Assembly (NCBI GenBank): GCA_964568855.1
Contig: CAZMSD010000014.1
Location: 1-64,000 of the forward strand
Direction: 5' to 3'
DNA: 64,000 bases
Origin: CAZMSD01 sp964568855
GTDB taxonomy: Bacteria > CAIWAD01
Shown here: piece after piece, positions 35,750 through 44,218 of the stretch
How the letters are laid out: each line of letters begins with the position of its first letter
Position numbering within the stretch: position 1 is the first letter of the stretch
Program-made: the position numbers and the translations under genes
The notes under the pieces: model-generated
Databases searched by the model: none
Seen by the model: only the letters and a program-made list of their open reading frames with translations
Told to the model about the DNA's origin: nothing

Positions 35750-38700
35750 CGCTCGAAATCCTCGCTGTATCGCGGCACCGGCCTGGCCACGGCCGGCTCC
35801 ACCGATTCAGGACTCGGCCATCGGAGATCGACCGCGCCGGCCCGGACGCCCTCCGGCGCGAACGGCGGCAGGAAGCGGCACCTGGTATAGGTGACGAGGC
35901 GGCGCAGGTCGTTGACGCAGAGGAAGAAGCAGGGCAGGAAGTACACGGTGAAGAGCGTACCGAAGAGCAGTCCGAAACTGACGGAGATCGCCATGGGAAT
36001 CAGGAACTGGGCCTGGCGGCTGGTTTCCAGGATGATGGGCAGCATGCCCATCACCGTGGTAAAGGTGGTCAGCATGATCGGGCGGAAGCGCTTGATCCCC
36101 GCCCGCTGCACGGCTTCGCCGACGGGGTGGCCCTCCCGCAGCTCCCGGTTGATCCGGTCGATGAAGATCACGCTGTCGTTGATGATGATGCCCGAGAGCC
36201 CCACCAGGCCGTAGATCGAAATGATCGTCAGGGATTTACCCAGCAGCAGGTGGCCCAGGATCGCGCCGATCAGCCCCAGTGGAATCATGCTCAACACCAG
36301 CAGGCTCTGCAGGAAGCTGCGGAACACGGCGATCAGGATGAAGCCGATCAGGAGCAGGGCGACGGGGAAGACCCGGCGCATGGAATCGGTGGATTTCTTC
36401 TGCTGCTCCTGTTCGCCGGCCCAGGTGACACGCAGATCGGGATGCGCAGCCCGCAGCCGCGGCAACAGGTCCTCGCGCAATTCGCGTATCACGTCGCTCG
36501 CGCCGGGCGCCTGCTCGTCGATGTCGGCGCCGACCTCCACCACGCGCCGGCCGTCCAGGTGGTGGAGTTCCGCCAGGCCCCGCCGCAGCTCGAAGTCCAG
36601 GGCCTCGCCGGCCGGAAGGGTGTGTCCGGCCGGGCTGCGCAGTCTCAGGCGCTGCAGCTTGGCTAGGCTGCCGCGGTCCTCCACCTGCAGCCGGGTCCAG
36701 ACCTTGATCTCGTCCCGGCCCCGCTGGAAGCGCAGGATCTCCTCGCCGTAGAAGGCCTGTCGCACCTGGCGGGCCGCCTCGCGCAGGGTCAGACCCAGGG
36801 CCTCGGCCGCCGGCTTCAGCCGCAGCACCAGCTCCCGCTTGCCGATCTCCCGGTCGTCCTGGATCTCGGTCAGCGCGGGCAGGCCGCGCATTTCCTCCTT
36901 CAGGACCTCGGTGGCTGAATCGAGAGCCTCCACGTCCGCCGACATCAGGTTGATGCTCACGGGCAAGCCGAAATGCCGGCCCATGGCGCCGGTGCTCAGC
37001 TCCTCGGCGTCGTGGAAGAATGGCAGGGCCGCGCTCAGCTTCCTGCCCACGGCGTGGGCGGGGAGGGTGCGCTGCTCGCTGTCCAGCAGCTTCAAGGTCA
37101 CCTGGCCGTGCTCGCTCCGCGGACCCAGCCGCAGTCGGGTGGCGAGCAGGACCTCCTGTTCGTCCTCCTGGCTCGCCCGGAGTTCGGGCGCCAGCCCGCG
37201 GGCCGTCGCTTCGATCCGGCGCAGCACCTCGAGAGTCCGCGCCTCGGGTGTGCCGGGATTCATCCTGACCTGCACGGTCAGGTTGTCCGAGTCGATGCGC
37301 GGGAAGAAGTGGAACTTGAGAACGCCGCCGGCCAGCAGGCCGGCGCAGAGCAGGAACAGCGAGACGCCCAGGCTGACGGTCACCCAGTGAATGCGCAGCA
37401 GGCGCCTCAGGCTGCGGGCGTAGAAGCCCCTGATCAGTGCTTCGATCCAACGGTCCGTGTGACGCCGGATCCGGCTGGTCCTGCCGTCGCGGTGGTTTTT
37501 CAGCGCTCGCGAATGAGCCAGGTGGGACGGCAGGATCACCAGGCACTCGAAGAGGCTCACGGCGAGCGCCAGGATGACCGCCAGCGCCATCTGCCAGATG
37601 AACAGCCCCATCCGTCCCTCGATGAAGAAGAAGGGAATGAAGGCCGCCACGGTGGTGCTCACCGAGGCCGTCACGGCCGGAGTCACTTCCAGCGTGCCCG
37701 CGATGGCTGCCCTGACGGGCGGCGCTCCGCGCTCGACGTGCTGGAAGATGTTCTCGCCCACCACGATGGCGTCGTCCACCACGATGCCCAGCACGAGGAT
37801 CATTCCGAAAAGCGAGATCACATTGACCGTGGCGGGGGTAAAGCCGAAAAGGAAGAACATCCCCGCGTAGGAGATGGGAATCCCCATCGCCACCCAGAAG
37901 GACACCCGCAGCCTGAGAAACAGCGTCAGCGTGATACAAACCAGCAGCAGGCCCAGCAGGCCGTTCTTCACGAGCAGTTCGATGCGCTGCCGCAGGGGCA
38001 CGGAGCTGTCGCGCAGCACTTCCAGTCGCAGGTCCCCGGGCAGGGCGCCGGCGCGGTTGTCCATCCATTCCCTGACAGCCCGCACGATGGTGATGGTGTC
38101 CTCGCGCTCCGTCTTGTCGATGGACAGGCTGACCGCGCGCTGCCCGTCGTACCACGTCGCCTCCGGCTGCTCTTCCCAGTCCTCGCGGACGCGGGCCACG
38201 TCGCCGAGACGTATCACGGCGCCGTCCTCCCCGGCGCGGAGGGTGATCGATTCGTAGTCCGGCGCGGTGTACTTGCGGCCGTAGACGCGGATCCGCAGCT
38301 CTTCCGCTGAAGTCTTGAGGCTGCCGCCGCTCATGTCCAGGCTGGCTTCCCGCACGCGCCGCGCCACCTCGTCGAAACTCAGGCCGTAGCGACGCAGATC
38401 CGCCTCGGAGATCTCGACCGCGATCTGGCGTTCGGGCAGGCCGGTGACGCTGACCAGGGACACGGGCGCGAGGTCGAGCAGTTCTTCGCGCAGCGCCTCG
38501 GCGGTCTGGCGGATCGCCTCGAATTCGGCGTCCCCGTAGAGCACGAGGGTCAGGACGGAGCGGATCCGCTTGACGCTCGAGACCACCGGCTGCTCGGCGC
38601 CCGCCGGCAGACCGATGATACCGTCCACGGCGTTCTTCACGTCCTGCAGGCGCTCCTGGAGGTCGGCCCCGCCGGCCAGCTCGACTGTCAGTGAGGCCTG

Positions 38701-38964
38701 GTTCTCCCGGGCTGTGGCGCGGACCCTGTCGAAATCCGGAATGCCTTCGATGGCCTCCTCGATCGGCAGGATTATTCCCTGTTCCACCTCGACGGGTGAG
38801 GCTCCGGGGTAGGGCACGCTGACCTGGATCTGGTCCAGCGTGACGCTGGGGAACATTTCGCGGTTGAGGCCGCCCAGGGTGATCCAGCCGAAGACGAAGA
38901 TCAGCACCATCATCACGTTGATCAGCAGGGGATTGTGAATGGCCCAGAAGAGGAAGCGCTTCAC
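35746..38964 (-). CDS. RND efflux transporter permease (AcrB/HME-like)
   Basis: A 1072-residue inner-membrane pump, close to the usual 1020-1070 residues. It starts at GTG 38964 with KRFLFWAIHNPLLINVMMVL, the first helix of the family. The helix 4 region carries the RND proton-relay type sequence GMILVLGIVVDDAIVVGEN, with a second copy-like region ISIYGLVGLSGIIINDSVIF in the C-terminal half. SVPYPGASPVEVEQGI is the porter-domain start. It works with the HlyD-type and TolC-type neighbours. The substrate cannot be predicted; the DUF523 partner hints at thio-compounds. Confidence 0.93.
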   Translation of the reverse strand: MKRFLFWAIHNPLLINVMMVLIFVFGWITLGGLNREMFPSVTLDQIQVSVPYPGASPVEVEQGIILPIEEAIEGIPDFDRVRATARENQASLTVELAGGADLQERLQDVKNAVDGIIGLPAGAEQPVVSSVKRIRSVLTLVLYGDAEFEAIRQTAEALREELLDLAPVSLVSVTGLPERQIAVEISEADLRRYGLSFDEVARRVREASLDMSGGSLKTSAEELRIRVYGRKYTAPDYESITLRAGEDGAVIRLGDVARVREDWEEQPEATWYDGQRAVSLSIDKTEREDTITIVRAVREWMDNRAGALPGDLRLEVLRDSSVPLRQRIELLVKNGLLGLLLVCITLTLFLRLRVSFWVAMGIPISYAGMFFLFGFTPATVNVISLFGMILVLGIVVDDAIVVGENIFQHVERGAPPVRAAIAGTLEVTPAVTASVSTTVAAFIPFFFIEGRMGLFIWQMALAVILALAVSLFECLVILPSHLAHSRALKNHRDGRTSRIRRHTDRWIEALIRGFYARSLRRLLRIHWVTVSLGVSLFLLCAGLLAGGVLKFHFFPRIDSDNLTVQVRMNPGTPEARTLEVLRRIEATARGLAPELRASQEDEQEVLLATRLRLGPRSEHGQVTLKLLDSEQRTLPAHAVGRKLSAALPFFHDAEELSTGAMGRHFGLPVSINLMSADVEALDSATEVLKEEMRGLPALTEIQDDREIGKRELVLRLKPAAEALGLTLREAARQVRQAFYGEEILRFQRGRDEIKVWTRLQVEDRGSLAKLQRLRLRSPAGHTLPAGEALDFELRRGLAELHHLDGRRVVEVGADIDEQAPGASDVIRELREDLLPRLRAAHPDLRVTWAGEQEQQKKSTDSMRRVFPVALLLIGFILIAVFRSFLQSLLVLSMIPLGLIGAILGHLLLGKSLTIISIYGLVGLSGIIINDSVIFIDRINRELREGHPVGEAVQRAGIKRFRPIMLTTFTTVMGMLPIILETSRQAQFLIPMAISVSFGLLFGTLFTVYFLPCFFLCVNDLRRLVTYTRCRFLPPFAPEGVRAGAVDLRWPSPESVEPAVARPVPRYSEDFER

Positions 38965-40184
38965 CGGACGTCCTCCGCCCGGACGGCCAGGAGCATGCCG
39001 GGCACGGGATCCTGGATCGCCGTCAGGACGAGACTGTCGCCATCCGCCGGGCCGGCGACGATAATGGCGGTCGCGTCGCCCGGCAGGACGGCCTCCGCCT
39101 CCTGTATCACAAGGCGCCCGTCGCGGCAGAGCAGGACGCTGCCGTCCATTCTCAGGGCCCGCCGCGGGATGCTGAATCCGTGTGACACGGGCCGGCCCTC
39201 CAGCACCGCCTCCACCATGGTGCCCGGCCACAGGCCGGCTTGCCCGCCGGGAATGCGCACCAGGACCTCCCGGGTCTGGCTGAGCGGATCGATCCTGCCG
39301 CTGAGGTAGGCCACCCGGCCTCGCCAATGGCCGCCCCCGTCCGCACCTTCCCGGTTCCCGGTCTCGATCCTGGAATCCGCCGGGAACAGCATCACCTCCC
39401 GCGGGCCGTCATCGCCGGGGCGGCTGAGGCGCTTCGCTTTGCTCGCCGGGAGGGGCAGGCTCACTTCCAGCTCTTCCAGGCTGATCACTTCGGCCACCAG
39501 AGTCCCGGGACTGAGCAGGGTGCCCGGAAGGAGCTCCCCTGCCGCGATTTCAAGATCAAAGGGCGCCCGTACGAAACAGCGTCCGAAGTCCAGGCCCGCC
39601 TGCTCCAGGGCCAGGCTGACGGTGCCACGCTTCCCCACCTGGGAACGCAGGCTCAGCAGACGTTCCTCCCTGGAGATCACCTGCAGTTGGGCCTGCTCGT
39701 AGGCCCGGCGACTCGCATTGTCACTCTCAAGCAGGGCGGCCAGGCGCTGCTCCTCGCGCTGCGCCAGCGCAAGACCCTCCTCGGCCAGCCGCAGTTCCCC
39801 TTCGGCTAGCAGCAGCTGGGTCTGGAGGCGTTTGAGTTCCAGCGCGTAATCCGTGGTGTCGATCAGGCAGAGCAATTCGCCGCGTTCAAGGCGCAGGCCG
39901 GGTTTCAGTCCGCTGTGGCCCGCGGTACGGATCGCCGGGCCGCCCACCCGGGCGCTGATTTTCAGCTCGACTGCGCTGCGCACTCTTCCGAGGGCCCGAA
40001 TCTGAACGGGGACTTCACCGTAACGCACGGTGCTGAGGGCCACCTGTCTGGCCGTCCGGGGAGCGGCTCCGCGCGGACCTGCCTCGGGACCCAGGGTCAA
40101 CAGTGCGAAGGCCACTGCGCCCAGCGCCAGAATCAGAGTGGAGTAGAGGAGGGTCTTTCGGAATTCGAGACGGGATGTAGCCAT
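38961..40184 (-). CDS. RND periplasmic adaptor (HlyD/MFP family)
   Basis: A 407-residue membrane-fusion protein with one N-terminal helix (TLLYSTLILALGAVAFALLTL). The lipoyl-like halves are ISARVGGPAIRTAGHSG with LERGELLCLIDTTDYA, and FVRAPFDLEIAAGELLPGT. Between them lies a long coiled-coil hairpin rich in Leu, Glu and Arg (about residues 115-185). A beta-barrel segment with LSGRIDPLSQTREVLVRIPG follows. It bridges the RND pump and the TolC channel. It is the first gene of the operon and overlaps the permease by four bases. Confidence 0.9.
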   Translation of the reverse strand: MATSRLEFRKTLLYSTLILALGAVAFALLTLGPEAGPRGAAPRTARQVALSTVRYGEVPVQIRALGRVRSAVELKISARVGGPAIRTAGHSGLKPGLRLERGELLCLIDTTDYALELKRLQTQLLLAEGELRLAEEGLALAQREEQRLAALLESDNASRRAYEQAQLQVISREERLLSLRSQVGKRGTVSLALEQAGLDFGRCFVRAPFDLEIAAGELLPGTLLSPGTLVAEVISLEELEVSLPLPASKAKRLSRPGDDGPREVMLFPADSRIETGNREGADGGGHWRGRVAYLSGRIDPLSQTREVLVRIPGGQAGLWPGTMVEAVLEGRPVSHGFSIPRRALRMDGSVLLCRDGRLVIQEAEAVLPGDATAIIVAGPADGDSLVLTAIQDPVPGMLLAVRAEDVR

Positions 40185-40254
40185 TCGCCGGCCTTCCGGT
40201 TAAGCGATATTGCGATCCGGTCGCCTGAGGGAGTAAACTCCCACGCGCGACTGG

Positions 40255-40292
40255 GGAAAATACAAAGAAGCACCGATCTTCCTCGGTGCTTC
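40255..40292 (-). terminator. Rho-independent terminator after HTH gene
   Basis: A perfect 10-base stem, GAAGCACCGA pairing with TCGGTGCTTC, around a six-base loop at 40267-40292. On the minus strand it is followed by TTTGTATTTT. It sits 26 bases after the stop of the HTH gene and would end that transcript ahead of the efflux operon. Confidence 0.8.
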
Positions 40293-40317
40293 GGTGTTTC
40301 CGGGTGTGCTGCCTCGA

Positions 40318-40776
40318 TCAGCCGGCGGCCGACTCGAGCTTGCTCAGATAGGCGTCGAACTGGGGCCGGTCCATGTCCAGGGCGGCGCTCAGGGCCAGGG
40401 CCACGGCGTCGAAACTCTGCGTCTTGCGGCAGAGGGCGTTGATGCGCAGGATATCCTCCTGGGTGGGCGAGAACTTGAGACGGTGATTGGCCAGCCACTT
40501 GTTGACCTCGTCCTCGAATTCAAGGCCTCGCACCAGGACCCAGACCCCTTTCAGGTTGAAATACCTGGACAAGCGGTCCAGGACGCGCAGACTTGGGCTG
40601 TGATCCGGGTCGTTGAGAATGGACTGAACGCTTCCCACGCCGATGCCGGCCTGCTTGGCCAGGCGGATGATGCCGATGCCCTTGCCTTCACCGGCCTCGT
40701 TCATCAGTTTGCGCAGGGTTCGACCCACTTTGGTGTGGATCACCCTGGCTTGAGGATCGATTCGTTTTCTGTTCAT
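40318..40776 (-). CDS. Small helix-turn-helix protein (Xre-like)
   Basis: A 152-residue protein with an N-terminal helix-turn-helix of Xre/Cro type: IIRLAKQAGIGVGSVQSILN at about residues 37-56, followed by SPSLRVLDRLSRYFNLKGVW, the usual last two helices. The C-terminal half is predicted helical and matches nothing I know. It lies upstream of the efflux operon on the same strand, separated by a terminator, so it may be independent of it. Its targets cannot be told. Confidence 0.7.
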   Translation of the reverse strand: MNRKRIDPQARVIHTKVGRTLRKLMNEAGEGKGIGIIRLAKQAGIGVGSVQSILNDPDHSPSLRVLDRLSRYFNLKGVWVLVRGLEFEDEVNKWLANHRLKFSPTQEDILRINALCRKTQSFDAVALALSAALDMDRPQFDAYLSKLESAAG

Positions 40777-41250
40777 GATCAGTTCCCCATCGTATTTGAA
40801 TCACGGATCTCGCAATCCGGCAACCCGCTAGGCCGCTGAAGGGTATTTCACTTCTGGCCGGGCGGAGCGGGTGGAAAAGAACGCGTGGATTACTGTCGCG
40901 GAGGGCGGTCTGTCATACGACGGATATCAACGCAGTCCGCAGAAAGCCCGCAGGAGCATCCAGGCAATCCGCTTTCCGCTGTTTCTCCCCCGACAGGATC
41001 AGCCGTGCGCACGGCACGTAACAGGTTTCGCCATGCTCTGGATGGAACAGGCGCGACCCGCTAAAGGAGCGATTAATTGTAGCATTTTGTACCGATACTA
41101 TTAACAAATTTATACACAGATCGGATTATCCGACGGCCCGTCCCAGCGGGAGCGTGATACACGTTCCGACGCGTTTCAACCTGGCTGCTGGATTAATATC
41201 TTGGAGGACCATTCATTTCGAACCGAGCCAAGAAATCCTGGAGGAGCTCA
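40777..41250. other. Intergenic region upstream of aldolase
   Basis: A 474-base spacer between divergent genes. Bases 41060-41115 are strikingly AT-rich (ATTAATTGTAGCATTTTGTA and following) and probably hold the aldolase promoter, though no clear -35/-10 pair stands out. One GTGATAC copy of the dispersed motif lies at 41154. A GGAGG-rich stretch precedes the start at 41251. I see no reading frame that I would call a gene. Confidence 0.4.
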
Positions 41251-42303
41251 ATGATCGATCGAATAACCGAACTCCTGGGCGACGAGGTCGCCTTCCTGCT
41301 GGAGCATCGCTGTGAGACAATCGAACGCAGCAGGCTGAGCCTTCCCGGTCCCGACCACGTGGACAAAGTTTTCGGACTTTCCGACCGTAACAACCGCGTT
41401 TTACAGAACCTGCATCGCCTCTACCACACGGGCCGGCTCGCCGGCACGGGCTATCTCTCGATCCTGCCGGTGGACCAGGGCATCGAGCACAGCGGAGGCG
41501 CGAGCTTTTCCAGGAATCCGGACTACTTCGATCCGGAGAACATCATCAAGCTCGCCATCGAGGCCGGCTGCAATGGTGTGGCTTCCACTCTGGGTGTCCT
41601 GGGCATCATGAGCCGCCGCTACGCGCACAAGATCCCCTTCGTGGTAAAACTGAATCACAATCAGCTCCTGACCTACCCCAATCAATTCGACCAGATCATG
41701 TTCGCCGACGTTGACCAGGCGGTGGAGATGGGAGCGGCCGCCGTGGGCGCCACGATCTACTATGGCAGCGAGGAGTCCAACCGGCAGATCATCGAGGTCA
41801 GCGAGGCCTTCGCCTACGCGCACGAGCAGGGCCTGTTCACGATCCTCTGGTGCTACCTGCGCAATCCCGGGTTCAAGAAGGACGGCGTGGACTACCACGT
41901 GTCGGCCGACCTGACAGGCCAGGCCAACCACCTGGGCGTGACCATCGAGGCGGACATCGTCAAGCAGAAACAGCCCGAGAACAACGGCGGTTTCCCGGCG
42001 ATGAACTTCGGCAAGAGCGACAAGCTGATGTACGAGAAGCTGATCACCGAGCACCCCATCGACCAGGTCCGCTGGCAGGTGGCCAACTGCTACATGGGGC
42101 GCACCGGCCTGATCAACAGCGGCGGCGCCTCCGGCGAGAACGACATGGCCCAGGCCGTGCGAACGGCCGTGGTCAACAAGCGCGGCGGCGGCATGGGCCT
42201 GATCCTGGGCCGCAAGGCCTTCCAGAAACCCCTGGTCGAGGGCGTGGAGATCGTCAACGCCGTGCAGGACGTCTACCTTTGCCCCGAGGTGACCGTCGCC
42301 TGA
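41251..42303 (+). CDS. Class I fructose-bisphosphate aldolase (FbaB/DhnA type)
   Basis: A 350-residue enzyme of the archaeal/bacterial type class I aldolase family that cleaves fructose 1,6-bisphosphate in glycolysis or makes it in gluconeogenesis. Visible marks are GYLSILPVDQGIEHSGGASF, KIPFVVKLNHNQLLTYPNQF, AVGATIYYGSEESNRQIIEV, FTILWCYLRNPGFKK and the C-terminal phosphate site GGGMGLILGRKAFQKPL. Length is as expected for FbaB. The ATG at 41251 has GGAGG a few bases upstream. It is followed by the assembly gap and is probably monocistronic. Confidence 0.9.
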   Translation: MIDRITELLGDEVAFLLEHRCETIERSRLSLPGPDHVDKVFGLSDRNNRVLQNLHRLYHTGRLAGTGYLSILPVDQGIEHSGGASFSRNPDYFDPENIIKLAIEAGCNGVASTLGVLGIMSRRYAHKIPFVVKLNHNQLLTYPNQFDQIMFADVDQAVEMGAAAVGATIYYGSEESNRQIIEVSEAFAYAHEQGLFTILWCYLRNPGFKKDGVDYHVSADLTGQANHLGVTIEADIVKQKQPENNGGFPAMNFGKSDKLMYEKLITEHPIDQVRWQVANCYMGRTGLINSGGASGENDMAQAVRTAVVNKRGGGMGLILGRKAFQKPLVEGVEIVNAVQDVYLCPEVTVA

Positions 42304-42319
42304 CACGGCGGAAAGAACT

Positions 42320-42506
42320 CACCACGAAGTTCATGAAGGACACGNNNNNNNNNNNNNNNNNNNNNNNNNNNNNNNNNNNNNNNNNNNNNNNNNNNNNNNN
42401 NNNNNNNNNNNNNNNNNNNNNNNNNNNNNNNNNNNNNNNNNNNNGAAGGACACGCAGAAGGAATTCAAGGTCTGATTCCTCCGTGCTCTTCGTGTTCTTC
42501 GTGGTG
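42320..42506. repeat. Imperfect inverted repeat interrupted by an assembly gap
   Basis: To the left is CACCACGAAG at 42320-42329, continuing as TTCATGAAGGACACG. To the right is its complement CTTCGTGGTG at 42497-42506, preceded by CCGTGCTCTTCGTGTT. The word GAAGGACACG is present on both edges of the 100-N gap (42335-42344 and 42445-42454). This looks like the CACGAAG-rich intergenic repeats that many GC-rich bacterial genomes carry in many copies. The assembly probably broke because of it. Nothing coding is visible in 42304-42622. Confidence 0.7.
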
Positions 42507-42622
42507 AACCTTTCTCGCCGCTGTTTCCTCCTTCCGCCGTTCCTCCCACCTTCTTCCGCTAAACACGGCTTCGGCGCTCGTCGATATTGATGTGTTCCTC
42601 AATACGGAAAGGCCGGGCCTCC

Positions 42623-44218
42623 ATGCATCAAGACCATCAGTCTCCGGACCGCAGCAGCAGAAATTTCGTTCTGCGAGGAGATCCCCAGGATTTCATCAGC
42701 ATGTCGCAGACTGCCCTGAGAACCTTTCAACTGCAGGAAGCGAGGTACGGAGTGCTGCTCCAGGCGCTGCCCACGGGAGTGATGTTCTGCGACCGGAAAG
42801 GGGAGATCCGCTTTCACAACCAGCGCTTCGTCGAGTTCTTTCCATTCCACGAACGCATTCTGGGCTGCAAGGTGGGTCGCTTTACGCCCTTTCTCCTGGC
42901 CGACCTGGCGGAGGACATCCGAAAGCTGCTGGAGCAGGGGACCGCCTTCAACCGGGAGCTGGTCTGCGTGGATCGCTGGTGCAACGCGCTGCCCTGCGTA
43001 CTCAGGGCGCTGCCGGTTCCGGGTCCCGACATCGCGGTCCGGGAATTCCTGTGGCTGGTTCACGATCGCGCGGAGCGGGTCCCCGACGAGGAGGAGCGGC
43101 GCCGGCTGCGCAGGCAGCTCAAGCGCGGTCAGCGCATGGAGTCCTTCGGTCTGCTGGCCGCGGGGATCGCCCATGATCTGAACAACCTGCTCTCCTGCAT
43201 CATGGGCAGCGCCGAGATACTGCTGGCCACCACCGAGGCGGAGCACCCCAACGCGAGGCTGGCCGCCCAGGTGGCCGAGGCGGCCGAGAAGGGCGGCGAG
43301 ATGACGCGCAAGGTGCTGCATTTCTCGCGCCTGGAGGACGACGTCCGGCAGCCCGTGGACGTGAACCTGGCGGCCAAGGACGTCCTGGTGCTGCTGCGCC
43401 GCAGCATCGATCCGCGGATCGAGATCGAGATGGACCTCGCGGCGGACCGCAGCACTGTCTTCGGCGTTCCGGCCATGCTGCACCAGATCCTGATGAACCT
43501 CGGCGTGAACGCTCGGGACTCCATGCCCCAGGGCGGGATCCTGCGGGTCGGCAGCCGGCGGATCGTGGAGGAAGGGTTCGAGTGGCTCCTCCTGGAAGTG
43601 CAGGATACGGGTTGCGGTATCGCCGAGCACATGCGGGAGAAGATCTTCGAGCCATTTTTCACCACGAAGAGCGATGATCGCGGCACCGGCCTGGGTCTCT
43701 CCACGGTGCGCCAGGCAGCCCAGGAACTGGGCGGCCGGGTGGAATTGCACAGCGAAGTGGACGTGGGAACCAATTTCCAGCTCTACCTGCCGCTGATGCG
43801 GGAACTGCCTCCGCGGCCCGGACTCAAAGCGGAGGAGCGCGTGCTGCTGGAAGGCCAGGGACGGATCCTGATCGTGGACGACAACGCGGTGGTCCGCGAA
43901 ACCAACGCTGAGATGCTGGAGCATCTGGGCTACGAGGTCGATCGCGCAGAGAACGGGGTGGAGGCGCTTGAGATCTACGGCAAGGAACCCCAGGTCTACG
44001 GGTTGATCATCCTCGACCTGATGATGCCCCGGATGGACGGGTTGGAAACGCTGCGCCGGATGCTGAAGATCAGGCCTGAGCAGGCGGTGCTGGTGATCAC
44101 CGGCTATGCCAACGACAACATCCTGGGCGATCTGAAGCAGATCTCAGAAGTGCCCGTGATGTTGAAGCCCTTCCGCTTCGACGAACTGAGCAGGGTGGTT
44201 TCCAGTCTGGTCAGTTGA
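42623..44218 (+). CDS. Hybrid sensor histidine kinase/response regulator
   Basis: A 531-residue cytoplasmic kinase. Residues about 35-140 look like a PAS domain (ALPTGVMFCDRKGEIRFHNQ). The H-box is LLAAGIAHDLNNLLSCIMG with H184. The N-box is HQILMNLGVNARDSMP, the G1 box is VQDTGCGIAEH, and G2 is DRGTGLGLSTVRQAAQELGG. A receiver domain follows (ILIVDDNAVVRETNAEML), with phospho-acceptor D465 in LIILDLMMPRMDG. No transmembrane helix is seen, so it should sense a cytoplasmic signal. No response regulator or phosphotransfer gene is adjacent. The stop overlaps the convergent MATE gene by eight bases. Confidence 0.9.
   Translation: MHQDHQSPDRSSRNFVLRGDPQDFISMSQTALRTFQLQEARYGVLLQALPTGVMFCDRKGEIRFHNQRFVEFFPFHERILGCKVGRFTPFLLADLAEDIRKLLEQGTAFNRELVCVDRWCNALPCVLRALPVPGPDIAVREFLWLVHDRAERVPDEEERRRLRRQLKRGQRMESFGLLAAGIAHDLNNLLSCIMGSAEILLATTEAEHPNARLAAQVAEAAEKGGEMTRKVLHFSRLEDDVRQPVDVNLAAKDVLVLLRRSIDPRIEIEMDLAADRSTVFGVPAMLHQILMNLGVNARDSMPQGGILRVGSRRIVEEGFEWLLLEVQDTGCGIAEHMREKIFEPFFTTKSDDRGTGLGLSTVRQAAQELGGRVELHSEVDVGTNFQLYLPLMRELPPRPGLKAEERVLLEGQGRILIVDDNAVVRETNAEMLEHLGYEVDRAENGVEALEIYGKEPQVYGLIILDLMMPRMDGLETLRRMLKIRPEQAVLVITGYANDNILGDLKQISEVPVMLKPFRFDELSRVVSSLVS

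Noticed and set aside
41060..41115. Defined promoter of the aldolase gene
   Set aside because: The region is AT-rich, but no -35/-10 pair with proper spacing can be singled out, so it is only reported as a likely promoter zone.
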